DNA from: Aspidiotus rigidus
Lineage: Eukaryota; Arthropoda; Insecta; Hemiptera; Diaspididae
Assembly: GCA_035079385.1 (NCBI GenBank)
Contig: JAVHKY010000009.1
Span: forward strand, 248,001 to 312,000
Direction: 5' to 3'
DNA length: 64,000 bases
In this document: one piece after another, positions 23,584 to 35,709 of the stretch
Layout: each line of letters begins with the position of its first letter
Position numbering within the stretch: the first letter of the stretch is position 1
The notes under the pieces: model-generated
The model's database searches: none
What the model saw: the letters and a program-made list of their open reading frames with translations, nothing else
What the model was told of the DNA's origin: nothing
Program-made: the position numbers and the translations under genes

Positions 23584-26500
23584 TTAGTTAGCTAGTGTAG
23601 TAGATATTAAACTGATTAGCCTACGGGTTTACCCGCTCTTCCCTGCTCATTATCTTAGCATAAATTTAGTGTATATCTGTATATTTAACTTTTTCTCTCC
23701 TATTCATCTTTGTGAACTTGTCCATTTACCAAAACATTGAAAAATTTTTGATAAAAGTGCAATGTGAAATGACGACAATTCCGCACGTATATTGCACAAC
23801 AACACGGTACAATACTGTTTGTAGAAAATTGATTTCTATAGGACACTACAGTGATTGAGTTTACTTCCTTCGAAAATCAGTACAAAATTGACACAACTGA
23901 AAACTCGTTTATAATTGGAGTGAGAAAGTAAGTGCATACAATAAAACGAGTGAATGTACGCGTAGGTTTCGATAGAATTTCATTAGAACAATGTACGTAC
24001 TCAAGTTTTTGGATACTAGAGACTTAGACGACTCCAAGCTTCGTTAACCAGACCATATAGGGCGTCGATACAGCCTAAGTACGTTTTATTTCAAGTTGCA
24101 TCATTTATTCTCAAAGTATACCTATAGGAGCACATTTTGTGTATTATTATAAGTGTAGAGTTGAAAAATTTAATTCTTAATAATCAGGAAAGACGGTTAG
24201 AGGAATGAACGCTATATCGGGAGTAGACCTGTTGAGTAAAAATAAAGACCATCGGCTTTCGAAAAAAGCGAAGGATTTACGAAAGAATGAAAAAAATACT
24301 TGAATGATATGGGAATGGCAGATGTAAATGTACGTTATTTTTAATTATTCTCTCCATCTTTTACGATGTGAAAGAGAACGTGCCGGTATGATATAACTAG
24401 CTACTTTTGAAAATGTCGTCGAATGCTTATTTTTCTGTCAGTCAGTACTGGCACGCTTGACCTCAAACTTAGACACAGAGACGGACGTCGTAAATTTCGG
24501 AATTCCGCACGTTCTTTTCGACGCGATGCGCTCACATATACTTGATACGACCCAAGTTATACAAAAAGTCGGAAATTGAATGATATGCAGAAAACTATTT
24601 TCGTGGGAGGTAAAAATATAGGAGAAATCTAAGATTAAACCTCCTGGGCCGTACATACACCATATAACAGACGGAATCAATTAAACGCGGAGAGTAGTTC
24701 ATTATATATACGAAATATTCAGTATCGTATACGACCCAATTCTATTTAAAGATAGCTGGCATCGAAATATGGGCGAACGTATCTACAGGACAAAGAATAC
24801 CGAGTTAACTAATCAGAAGGTGTGGGAATCTGACACCTAACCGTAATATCACGGAGACTGAAACCTACACTTATACACGTCAAATCATACCCATAGGAAT
24901 AGATGATACGAATGCCTGCACGTTTATCGTCTTCCTCGCTCTGCTTCAGTCAAACAGTACCAGTGCAGTATTTTCGTCGTGACTTCAAATTTTTCGATAG
25001 CCTACGAATACACGTATACGTAACTCGGATCGGGCACTTCTTTGCTACACTGATCGTCAGAACATTCGAGTCGATGCCTCAACAAAATTTACCATACATT
25101 ATTTACGTAATACCTGAGGCAAAATTTCAATGTGTCCTTTTATATACCGTACAGGTATATTTAGAAAATCTACATAGGTATGCCAATTGACGAAAGTCAA
25201 ACATTAGTAACTAGCAACGAACGATAATCCTGCTGCCATATAGCCTACCTATAGAGCCTCCTAGGATTCGTTTATACTGATAATTTTTTTGCAGATACGA
25301 GTACTTGAAACAGGAGGTGTGCGGCTGGTAATTCGAGTGTAAAGAGTGTAGGTATCAAACAAACGCAGTAATTTTGTACTTTTAACGTCGCGTAAAATAA
25401 ATCACGCACGCGCGCAAACACACATCTAGTATTAGTAGAGAAACGCGGTACGGTACGCGCATTTATTTACAAAAATTACAAATGTATAATAAACAGAATA
25501 CAGTAACTTACAACGACCTATACTGATGTATATTCGTTTTGAGAAAGGCGATCGTAAAAATTTATTGCCGGACGCGCGATATACGCGTCAGGTCAAAACC
25601 ACTTAGAAAACATCGCTCCATGGCCGGACATTAGCGGAGTGAAATGTGTTGTGATCCTCGTGTGTGAACGTCACATCTAGTGATATACTGCATTCTAAAT
25701 GTTACTTCGCGTGCGCTACCTGCCTGATGCTGGCGTATAATTCATTTTGCACTACTACGTTAAACCAATTTTGTACAACGCATCAGTGTGCGACGCGACG
25801 GTGGGTAATTTTCATAATTTTGCCAATTTTACCGAATGAACTGTCTTCCGCCAATTCTATCAACACGCGTTCTCACATCTATATCGTGCCACAACCGTTA
25901 CCCTGTACGCACGTATGAATAAAATAGGTACCTAATATTTCAGTATCTGACGACAATGGAGAGAAATTGTTACAGAAACTTTCAAATTACGCTTCAGTAA
26001 AATTTCGAGGTCAAGAGGCTACGATAAGACGTAATCGTCCGACCGGCGAGATAGAAAGGGTACCTTTTTAAAATGATTAATCGCGATGCGATGAGTGAAA
26101 CAGCTATGTACACATATGTATCAATTAAAAGCAATGACATAATAGATACATATATCAATTTCTGGAAGAAAATAGCGTCTCTCGTTTGCATTTTATTTGT
26201 CGCAGAAATTTTTTCTTTTTTTATTTTTGAAGGGAGAGGTGAGGAAGGTGTAAAATCAAAATTGTTCCGAATAATATGCAAATATAAATTTTCTAAAAGA
26301 TAATGCCACAGAATAGTGTATAATAGGATGCGATGCTTCAATTTAATTCCATTTTAAAACTCTCGCAAGTGTGGTCCCCTCGCACTTCTTCCTCTGAATT
26401 GCACTTCCATATAATTTCATCGAATTGTATAAACAAAGGTAAAGTTCAATTGGAGTGATTGATTGACTCGGTGTTTCCCTACAACTGACCCTTGCTACAA

Positions 26501-26822
26501 CTCTTCTTCCTGAACAAGTTATGGCTGGGAGCAGCCGGTAGACTACTCAACTACTGTTGCTTTCATGTCTCGCTAAACGACGGTTATTTAATTGGAAGCG
26601 CTCCGGTCTGTTTTTAATTTCTCTGCTCTCGTAAGAAACTCTTTATGCTCACTACTCGTTCGAGTATCCTCCCTTCGGTGAGTATCTACCCTTTAGAGTC
26701 GGCGACAACAGTAAGATGAACTTTGTGAGAACTGTGTTTTCAATATACCTAGTGTTTGCTTTGCGTTCGTTTTTCAGTTCGTAAAGCACAACGCTCAAAC
26801 AGTAAGAACAAAAAGAACTATA
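23584..26822. other. intergenic, nothing recognised
   Basis: 3.2 kb without convincing exon, RNA gene or bounded repeat. The frames at 24438-24680, 24903-25190, 25664-25918 and 26073-26303 carry no recognisable motif. 26073-26303 starts with ATG and includes one hydrophobic stretch, but that is not enough to call a gene. Confidence 0.45.
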
Positions 26823-26832
26823 TAAGAATGTT

Positions 26833-27310
26833 GAATTAATGAGATGTTTTCGTGGTTTCCACTAGAAATAGAAAGAAAAGGAATAGGCACTATGCACCAC
26901 TTTATTCAAAAATATATACAAGTGTGTATATGTGGACGACGTTTCGACGTTCATGCGTCATTTTCAGGTCGGCGAAGCTCCACATGTTTTAGACGACGGT
27001 CACAAGTTTAATTTTAAGGATGTATCAATTATAGGGCGTGAGAAGATTGATAAGAAAAGAAAAATTCTCGAGGTGGTCAACATTGTGAAACACGATACTG
27101 TTAATTTTAAGACAGATACTAAACATTTAGCATGTACGTACACGCCGATCATCAAACATTATTCATAGTCTGCCCACTCTGTACTTTTATCAGTTCGATC
27201 CTTTCGCCAACCTGAAGATGACGCATGAGCGTCGAAACGTCGTCCACATATACACACTTGTATATATTTTTGAATAAAGTGGTGCATAGTGCCTATTCCT
27301 TTTCTTTCTA
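26833..27310 (+). mobile_element. Penelope-like element derivative b
   Basis: The 10-bp target duplication TAAGAATGTT lies at 26823-26832 and 27311-27320. A 36-bp unduplicated segment precedes the left arm (26869-26974), which is an inverted copy of the right end (27205-27310) with about three mismatches in 106 bp. Between the arms a frame ending at 27168 reads DDGHKFNFKDVSIIGRE, then KRKILEVVNI and NFKTD, the C-terminal part of a PLE GIY-YIG endonuclease domain. It is homologous in arrangement to the fragment at 18990-19170. RT and catalytic GIY-YIG residues are missing, so it is non-autonomous. An intact-looking hammerhead core is at 27212-27241. Confidence 0.8.
27206..27246 (+). ncRNA. hammerhead-ribozyme-like motif in PLE b
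   Basis: Core CTGAAGA (27212-27218), an extra T, stem II GACGC/GCGTC closed by an ATGA tetraloop (27220-27233), GAAAC, then GTC (27239-27241). All the CUGANGA and GAAA residues are present. Stem III is only two base pairs with no loop, so folding would need a dimer, a property described for PLE hammerheads. The inverted left arm (26938-26972) carries a damaged antisense copy (CTGAAAA core). Confidence 0.65.
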
Positions 27311-27320
27311 TAAGAATGTT

Positions 27321-28097
27321 ACTATCATTCTACATTTCTACAAGAACGCTAGACTTTCCGAATCTGTGTCGTAATAATATAATATTATTTTCATATTTTT
27401 GGGGCTTCGATACTTACTGCCAATTTGGCCGAAAAATTGGTCTCCAAGTACGACGCGAAGCGCTCAGTTGGGAATCTCGTTGATAATTCCGCTTACAGAA
27501 TACAATAATCGAGATATTCTAAATATTACGACAAAATCATCGTATAGTACCTAAATGAAATTAGAATTAGAACAGTGTCTTTCATCAGTGTACCGCCGCG
27601 CAATCATATTTTAGCATTCGTCTCAGTAGGTTGAAGTACTTAAACCGCGACCGTGACTCTCTACTCATGTGAGACAATTATAGAAAAATGCCAGATGTTT
27701 GTCGCACATCGGTTGTCCTGATGGGTACATCGATGATAATAATGATAATACCCATATCCTTAATAATGAATTGGTACCATCATCCACAAGCTACCCTGGA
27801 AAGAACACGTCATCCGAAGAAGCGATGGAGGAAGAGGCATACTGGACATTGCAACCATCCACGATCGACTAATAATTTCGAGTATAATTAAGGGGTAACA
27901 ATAAATTGCACGAAAAGAATAAGGTGTTTGAACGAAAAGTATAACTACAAAAACTTAATGTATGATGACGAAATTTGAATTCTAATTCGCGGAAACCACA
28001 ACGCACGAAATTTTGAACCTCCATAACGAAAACAAAAGTGAGTTTAATTTTTTAACGAATAATTTATTAACAATTTCTGAATAAAATACCACTCGTA
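27321..28097. other. intergenic, nothing recognised
   Basis: No exon or bounded repeat seen. The frame 27688-27891 has no recognisable motif. Confidence 0.4.
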
Positions 28098-28620
28098 ATG
28101 GAATTAGAAAGGAAATGGTCCGAGAAACGGAACCCGCACTCGGCAAATTCAGTACCTTTCGCAGACATACCAATTATCTCCATATCAGTGTGGAAAACCG
28201 CCTACCAGTGGGCTGCTAGTGATCTGCCAATTCTTCAGCTTACAATTCAGGAAGAAGACTACATGCAACACTTTGTCGCGTCAACGACATCTAAAGAACC
28301 TATCACTGAAAATATATTATCCAAATTTCTGAAGGGTGACGGGAAATGGCGTAGTTTCGACGAATTCAAGAAACATAAGTTCAGTGAGTGTTTGGATCAT
28401 AAAGATTAACCGTGCGAACTTATACGAATCTACATGCACTTGTCCTGTATATTTGAAAGGCTGGCTGTGAAAGCATACTGTCAGAATGTGTTGATGGTCA
28501 AAGTTGATATCGGTGCCCCCAGAGGCCAAGCTCATACCAATGGGCCAAAAGCGTAAGCGGGGAAGGCGTAACAAGGCTAAACGAGCTCTAATTACTCTGT
28601 AGACTGTAGAGCACCACACA
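28098..28620 (+). pseudogene. MULE-type transposase C-terminal remnant with SWIM finger, copy 2
   Basis: The frame 28098-28409 starts MELERKWSEKRNPHSAN, then AYQWAASDLP and KWRSFDEFKK, and ends at a stop. Beyond it the same frame continues to about 28605: ESTCTCPVYLKGWL, a stop where the SWIM cysteine should be, KH, then a VPPEAKLIPMGQKRKRGRRN tail. The SWIM cysteine has therefore mutated to TGA. It is homologous to the copies at 16643 and 35710, and its tail is the best preserved of the three. The catalytic region is absent. It is an inactive fragment. Confidence 0.7.
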
Positions 28621-28949
28621 AATATTTAATTTGTCTTTTAATTATAAAATAATGACAGAATTGAATAAAATATGAATTGTAATGTGAACTTTTTAATTAA
28701 TAATAATTTTTGATGTAGACTTTTTAATTATTAACAATTTTTCCTGTAGAATGTTAAAATCTTTCGGCAATTTTTTTTTTTTTTTTTTTCGTTCAATGTA
28801 ATTTTTTTATGGGCACAAAATTATTCTTATGTTCCATTCTCTTCTATTTTCGTGAAATAATTATTAATCGGAATAATCGCTAATTGCATTTGTGTTTTTG
28901 TGATTTTGGACTTTTCATTTCGTGCGGAAAAATCACACCCATAATCAAG

Positions 28950-29500
28950 TACATGAGGAGGTGGTGACCATGAATTATAAAAAGGTGATACGGTGACAAA
29001 AGAATGTAAAGTTTAACACGACGAAGTGGGTAAGATACTGCACCAAGATATACTGAAGATTGTCACAGACAGGACTGTAGCAGAGCCCTACTACCAATAT
29101 ACACCCAAACCGATAGTCCAGACAGAAAAATACAGGATGTATTGGGACGGAACTATACCAGATCAGACCAGGAAACTATAGCCAATCGACCAGATATAGT
29201 GGTGTATGATAAGAAAGAGAAGAAAGTGTAACTGATCGACTTGGGTATACCAACAAACCATATTATGAGAACAGTGTATGAAGAAAAGAAGAAAAAATAT
29301 GAAGAGCTGGTAATACAGATCAAGAGAATATGGAAAGTTGACAGAGTGGAATTATTACCCTTAGTGATCAGCAGTACGGGATTGGTTCATCGGCAGCTGC
29401 GAGACATCCTGAGTAGAATGAGTATCCGCGAAGACTCAAAAAACAATTGCAGAAGGCAGAAGGAATAAGAAATAAGAACTACCAGTACCTATTGTTCTTG
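28950..29500 (+). pseudogene. LINE ORF2 C-terminal remnant (restriction-like endonuclease type)
   Basis: Frame-shifted but readable. It runs YYQYTPKPIVQTEKY and MYWDGTIPDQTRK, then NRPDIVVYDKKEKK, IDLGIPTN, KYEELVIQIKRIWKVD and LLPLVISSTGLVHRQL. This order, with RPD and a later D about 13-16 residues on, is what I know from C-termini of LINEs with a restriction-like endonuclease (R4/Dong/NeSL-type). The longest intact frame is 29241-29468. At least two frameshifts and several stops interrupt it. No upstream RT motif remains. Clade assignment is tentative. Confidence 0.6.
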
Positions 29501-30472
29501 GGAGAAATATAAACTCTTTATTGTTTGGTTTATTTAGATATACTCGCAATAGAGACGGAAACCAACCCCAACGAGGATTATTTTCTAACAAAGCGCTTTC
29601 AACGTACAACGTGCGCGATTTCCTGTGATGGCAAACGATTCGATTAAAAATCAGTCAAGAAAAAACAAATTGTAAATAATTTAGCTGAGAGTCGCGTCAA
29701 TATTTATAAACGGAGTCATACTCGTTGAATAGGAAGATAACTAAAGTGCAGTAACCTATCTGTCACCATGGAACAGGGAATAAGACTTTCGATTTGATAT
29801 GCGTTACTCAATGACAACTTGACTGTAGGCGTGACGCGGCATCAGAATGTACTCGATAAAGTGAGAAAAATGCCGCCGTAAAATCGATGTTTACTCTCTT
29901 GTTTTACCATTCCTACTAATTGATTGTAACTCGTTTCTCTGACTTGAATTATGTACTACGGTTCAGAATTTTTAAGAGAACAGCAGCAATAAACCACTGA
30001 CGATTCCGAGTACGTGCAAGATAAAAATGAGTCAACGTTCTTTGAAAATCAAATCATACTCGATCAAGTTCCGGGCAACATGAACCATGCCAAATTTAGT
30101 ATCAAATATTAATTATGTCATCACGGTTCATTGGAATATTTCCAGTGACGCGCACAAAAATTATGACACTCAGAAATTTATTTTCCTCTATGACAATGAT
30201 ATGAACTTTTTTGTATCATTTCTTTAATTTTTACCAAAAGACAAATAACTACATAGCAATTTCCTTATCACAAAACCCTTTGTAAATTGAAAGTATGTTA
30301 CAACTACAACACAAGTTTCGAATGTGAGCTTTTTAATGACGAGTACGAGATTTCGCGTAGCAAGCGAAGCGATGTGCGTACGAATCACGGGAAAGAAGCT
30401 CACATTTGATTCAGAATTGCATCATGTTTTTCAAAACAAATGTATCGAAAAACCAAGCTACATAAAGTAACA
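29501..30472. other. intergenic with one small hairpin
   Basis: AATGTGAGCTTTTT at 30321 pairs with AAAGAAGCTCACATT at about 30392-30406, a hairpin-ended segment of about 85 bp, possibly a tiny MITE. Nothing else recognised. Confidence 0.4.
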
Positions 30473-30480
30473 CCTAGAAC

Positions 30481-30688
30481 AGCTCTTGCTAAACCTTTTT
30501 ACTAGCGGAACCCTGTTCAAGAAGATAATTTCACACAGAGCCCTCAAGGATAAAGTATTGTCAAAATTCAAAAAAATTGTAAGATGTTCAGAATTCGGTG
30601 TCAGAAAAAAATTTCTCTTGGGATTTGTGGCCCTAAAAAGGGTCCCCATGGCCCTAGGGCTCCGTGGAGCACAGTTTGGGAAACGTTG
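30481..30688. mobile_element. hAT-type MITE, copy 2
   Basis: A 208-bp element begins CAGCTCTTGCTAAACCTTTT and ends CACAGTTTGGGAAACGTTG. It is flanked by a perfect 8-bp duplication ACCTAGAA at 30473-30480 and 30689-30696. The size of the duplication and the CAG...AAACC-type ends fit hAT. It is non-coding. Confidence 0.8.
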
Positions 30689-30808
30689 ACCTAGAAGTAT
30701 CTTATAAGATGTATCAGTGCATATAGTGCAAGTACCTAACGATAATTGGTAGTGTTACAAATACTCGTGAGAAAAATGTATGAAATAACTGCGGCACACG
30801 TTCAAAAC

Positions 30809-31666
30809 TCGTGACCTTAGAACAGAACTAACGTAAGTCCAAAACAATGTTTTTACAGGAGGAAAGATTTAAAGTTTTAAATCGCTGCCTTTTTCTGAGA
30901 ATACATCTTGAAGATAAAGTAAAGACTGACTCTGTATCAGAAAATGATTTCAAACTCATTTTCATCATCAGAAATTTAAAATAATTAAAATTTCCGTTTT
31001 TTTTGGACTTACGATAGTTTGACATTGAAACACTGAGAACAGAACTATTTTATGTCCATGTTCTGGACATACGATCTTACTTCAACATTGAAACCTTGAG
31101 AACAGAAGTATTTTATGTCCATGTTAAGCTCTTTCTGCAGTAAACAAAATAGCTAAGAGAAAGGACATACGATAATGTCGGTTTGTCAGAAGAAAATAAA
31201 AAAGTATAAGTAGGAAAAAAAAAAATTTTGTCTTACAAAATCACTGAGTATTGAACGTGAAAAAATAGTAGGTATAGAACCTAAAAATATAATAAAAATA
31301 TCATAATAGGTACTTAATAGAGTAAACCATTTTGAAAGAACCGAAGTAGCGTAACTCATTTTGTCACCAAAAAATTGAAACCGGTAAGTTTCTTCTGCTC
31401 TCAGAAAATAAATAAAACGTTAGTGCAGAAGTATCGTAACTCCGCGTAGAAAGCGCGGGTGCCGGACTTAAGTTAGTTCTGTTTCAATTTTTTGGTGACA
31501 AAATGAGTTACGTTACTTTCGTTCTTTCAATTTTTAAGTAATTTCCCGACGGTTTGGACTTGAACTGATTAAACCAATCGAAAGAGAGTACTCCATACTA
31601 TAATAATCCGATATAATCCGAAAATCGAATTTTTGGACTTACGTTAGTTCTGTTCTAAGGTCACGA
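30809..31666. mobile_element. non-autonomous element with perfect 36-bp TIRs
   Basis: 30809-30844 and 31631-31666 are perfect inverted repeats (outer TCGTGACCTTAGAACAGAAC). Inside, a unit of about 64 bp is tandemly duplicated at about 31009-31125 (CTGAGAACAGAACTATTTTA and variants). A second inverted pair (CGTAACTCATTTTGTCACC) lies at about 31350 and 31480-31510. There is no transposase frame. Flanking bases do not show a clear duplication, so the family is unknown. Confidence 0.7.
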
Positions 31667-33649
31667 CTCATTTTGTACACATAGAAATTCCTCATGCGTC
31701 TAATATAAGCTCTGTGTTCTCGCAAATATTCATAAAATTTGCTGGGAGTGTATTCTTCAGTCGCCACAGTATTCAAGTCGTATGAGAGCCAGCATTTTTT
31801 TTTTTTATTGGTGTATTTTATTCGTAGTTTTGCGAATTTTTTTCTTATCACCTATTCATTTCAATGATGCAGGCCCTTTTGGTAATGAAAATCTTTCATT
31901 TTTTGAAGAGTTTTAATTCCGTAAGGTGTGTTTCTTTCGCTGAGTGCTCATACGAATAGCACGGTGGAATATGCTGCAAAATAATAAGTCAAAATTTCCG
32001 TTCTTCATCGTAAATTTTTAATATGTACAAGAATTATCAATCTATATTATTTGAAATTCCAACTGATCTACGCAGACAATGCATGCATTATTGCGATAAA
32101 AAACGTGTGCGATAAATGTACGTACAGCAGGTGCACTGCACTGCGCATTAATGCATTTACTTACGATGGAATGTGACGTACGTGTAACACCTTTGTGATT
32201 TTTTTTTCCTCTTCTTCTTCTCTCTTCTCTTACTTTTATAGCCATCACTGTGTCAAATGAAGCTAATTTCATAATAAACATTAAACATTCGTAATACACA
32301 AATAAGATTTATTTTCTCAACCAAGTATTCACGCAGAGAAAATTGCTCGGAACACAATTATACACAGTAAGCGGAATGTTTTGCCTTCTCTTTCTTTTGT
32401 TCTGATTCGTTTCAAATGAAGAATCGGAATAACACTCGAAAAATTGGGAACAAAAAAAAATAAAAAAAAGATACATAATTAATAAATAAAACAAAGAGAA
32501 AGAAAGAAAAAGGATAGAAAGGTTTTCAAGAATAATGATTTACAACTGCATTTCAAGAGCAATTTGCCAACGAGTGCCCCTGCAGTGGCCTCAGCTGGCG
32601 ATTACGTTGTTCTAAAACAAAAACCAGAAGCATTTTTCTACACCTTTCTATGCTATAGGTATGTATTTTCCACTCAGAGAGAGCGTTTTATATTTGGTAA
32701 ACGTCGATGTTTTTAAATTTAACATACCGGTTGGTCAATTTGTGCGTTAATTTATTAAGGGTTTCTTAATTTAATGGCTAATTTTTTATACACACGACGA
32801 TTACGCTCAACGTGGGAGGGGAGGTAGTTTTCAGAATCGTCGTTTTCCGTATGTACATCTTGTACCTTAATACGCATGCAGCGAAGATCTGATTGAGATG
32901 TAGCGTAGGCTTAATCCGCGAAAATCAATTCCATATAGTTATTTAAGTGCGGTATTTTAGTAAATTCGTGATTTAAATTTAGGTATAATGCGGTAAATTA
33001 TGGCCAACAAGATACGAGGAGCGATCGGTAACGAGTGTGTCAATATAATGACGTCGTTGGCGCCCAAAAGCGACGACGTTATGCTTTCAACGTGCTATGA
33101 TCTTCTATAAAGTAATCGAAACGTATACATTTATCAAACGTCTCTACAGAGAGCGGGACGATATATATTTCCTGTTATCGGCAATGAATGAACATAACAC
33201 ACAAAAACACTACAAAAATGAATTTCCAAATATTTCACTTTCTCCTCCTCCACACAGAAAAATGAAGACAGCCATGATACTCCTTTTATCTTATACTCAA
33301 AAAATTTCTATTAGATAAATATGGCAATTTGATTAGAAAACTCCACTCAGATATATACAAATATTATCATATTTCGGTACCTACTGTGATACTTACAATT
33401 AGCCAAACCTGGAGGCTCGTGGACTACTTTGTAATAATGATTTTTTATGATTTCTCTCTGAGGATGTAGCGGAACATAGAAATGATCTACAACGGCATAG
33501 CCATGGAGGGTGCCTATCACCCCCTTGAAGATCAGAAGTCATTCTCAATGTTGATGAGCGGAAAAATTTTTAGTCCCTACCTCTGGACCACGGTCGTCCA
33601 ACCCCCTCCCCCGTATCCATCCTTATAAAAATTTAGGTGTCCGGTAAAC
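31667..33649. other. intergenic, nothing recognised
   Basis: No exon or bounded repeat. The short frames (for example 32042-32299 minus, 33097-33318 plus) have no recognisable motif. Confidence 0.45.
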
Positions 33650-33805
33650 TGTACACAGGTAAATTTTACGGAGAAAATTATACGCAAATTGAACGCAAAC
33701 GAGAATTATACGCAAAGAAAATTGTACGTAGGTAAAATTGTACGCAGAGAAAATTATACGATTAATGAAAATTGTACGCAAATATAATTCATCGTAGGTA
33801 AAAAG
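33650..33805 (+). repeat. minisatellite array, left arm of an inverted pair
   Basis: About eight units of roughly 17 bp with the theme GAAAATTRTACGCA. The array is the inverted counterpart of 36440-36615 in the same unit order, so the two act like long terminal inverted repeats around 33.8-36.4 kb. Near both outer sides the sequence diverges. Confidence 0.75.
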
Positions 33806-35019
33806 AAAGGGTTGTCAATTGATAATACGACATTTTTTTGTAATAAAAAATTCACACTCCAGTGTACCACATCACCGAGAACTTCATATTTTCCTGACAA
33901 CTTCATCTTTTACGTTCATATACCCACCGTCCACAAGTTTTTGTTTACCGCGCTCACTCAAATCGAATTTTGGAGGTGCCCATAACACGAAGTATTTTCA
34001 GACTGTTTCATAGACACTACAAACAATGATGATAATTGAGAAAGAAATTTTTCAATTCTTTACGCGTAATTCAGATTTGTCTTCCATTTTTTGACAGACG
34101 CTTGTTATGGTCTAGTCGAGTTGTTTCACGTTCTTGCAAGAGGTAACGTAAATTTTCAAACTTTTATGCTACTCTCGGTCATCAAAGCTCCAGAACTTAG
34201 AACACCTCAGAAGGAACCTTTTTTTTTGAGTGGCATTTTTTTGCACGAAACGAAAAGTCCGAAATCACGAAAAAAAAATAAAAGTGAATATTAAAAAATG
34301 CTTACGCAGCCGCGTAAGCAATACAGGACTTTTCACCTGTATCTACAATCAAGTTTTTTGCTTAAACTTTAACTCTAGTACTCCAATTTATTCAATGAAT
34401 CGTTTTCTCAATAAGATACACACATCCTCAACATCTCTTGCCACTCTAATTCATTCTTGATCATCTCCGATTCTCAAGCATCTTTTAATGTTGGTTGTTC
34501 TAGACTCACACATAACATTCATTCATGAGAAACTCAACACAAACGAGCAAATCTTTCACACATATAAAACTATTTCATCACTCAAAAAAATGACAAAATT
34601 ATACGCAAAGGATTGTTGCACTAATACTATACTAACACAACATTCATTCATGACTGACTCAACACGAACGTACACATCTTTAAAATTCATTCATAAAGAG
34701 CGTATCCTTACGTGTGTGAACAGGTAACCCAAAAAATGAATAAAACTAGCTACAACTACACTGACAATCTACGTAATCAAAGGTTACCCTTCGCTTTTGA
34801 TGACGAAAGCGACTACCTGAAGTTTAGTACTACAAAATATTAGTAGCTCGAATATTTGCAAATTTCATCAAATTAGTTCACGCTTCAATTTGAGATTTCT
34901 CACGAACCAAACATCGTATCAACACCAAAAGTTCACAATTACATTTTCAGACATGTAAATTACAATATATCAACATTTGAAAAAAATTGAACAAACCATA
35001 TCAGAGTTATAGGAGTGGG

Positions 35020-35203
35020 GAATTTTTTTTTTTAATTGGGTATATCTGGAGAACTACTGATCCGATCGTCAAAAAAAATGCAGGTGCACAACTTCAGATA
35101 TAACATTACAACTTGACTAAGTTTCAAGAAAATCCATTCAGTAGTCTCGGAGGAGAAGTTCGGACAAATTTTGATCCATATATATATATATATATATATG
35201 GAT

Positions 35204-35262
<59 letters not shown>

Positions 35263-35445
35263 GGGAATTTTTTTCGAAAATTGGGTATATCTGGAGAACC
35301 ACTGATCCGATCGTCAAAAAAAATGCAGGTGCACAACTTCAGATATAACACCACAACGTAGCCAAGTTTCAAGAAAATCCACCCAGTAGACTCGGAGGAG
35401 AAGCCCGGACAAATTTTGATCCATATATATATATATGAACCTGAA
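35020..35445. repeat. duplicated repeat of about 170 bp separated by an (AT)n microsatellite
   Basis: 35020-35190 and 35263-35440 are close direct copies (GGGTATATCTGGAGAAC, GATCCGATCGTCAAAAAAAA, GATATAACA, CCAAGTTTCAAGAAAATCCA). An (AT)n run of about 80 bp at 35179-35260 separates them and includes the palindrome TTTGATCCATATAT. A third, diverged copy flanks the Tigger element (36960-37046 and 39036-39115). The frame 35124-35618 on the minus strand is a chance frame through this repeat. Confidence 0.75.
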
Positions 35446-35575
35446 ATTTTTTTAATGACGTAGCGATGATCTATGACCTCTAAAACGTCCAGAAAGTTGA
35501 TTTCCCCCTCTTTCTGCCACAACTGTGACGGGTGTAATACTCGCTTTTCTACGAAAAGTCGGTAAAATGGTACAT
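35437..35575 (-). repeat. dispersed repeat unit with TATTACACCCG
   Basis: The reverse complement matches 47060-47200 on the plus strand: TACCGACTTTT, GTATTACACCCG, a GGGGG stretch, AACTTTCT, GACGTTTT and AGGTC in the same order. At both loci the unit lies beside another repeat of the window. It is non-coding. Confidence 0.6.
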
Positions 35576-35709
35576 GAACATAAAAAAAGTACATTAAAAA
35601 AAAAAACAAAAAAATCACGAAAAATTAAAATTTTTAATCGAAAAATTAATATAAACGAAAGAAAGCATACGCTTCAATTATAAAGTAAGTTAAAAACTAA
35701 AAAATCATT

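Noticed and set aside
26073..26303. 76-codon frame with ATG and a hydrophobic segment, possible small membrane protein.
   Set aside because: No promoter, conservation or recognisable motif; frame lengths like this occur throughout the region.
30321..30407. Hairpin-ended 85-bp segment as a microRNA precursor.
   Set aside because: The stem is only about 14 bp with a long unpaired interior, which does not fit a microRNA precursor.
35124..35618. 164-codon minus-strand frame.
   Set aside because: It is driven by the (AT)n run (YIYIYI...) and a duplicated non-coding repeat.
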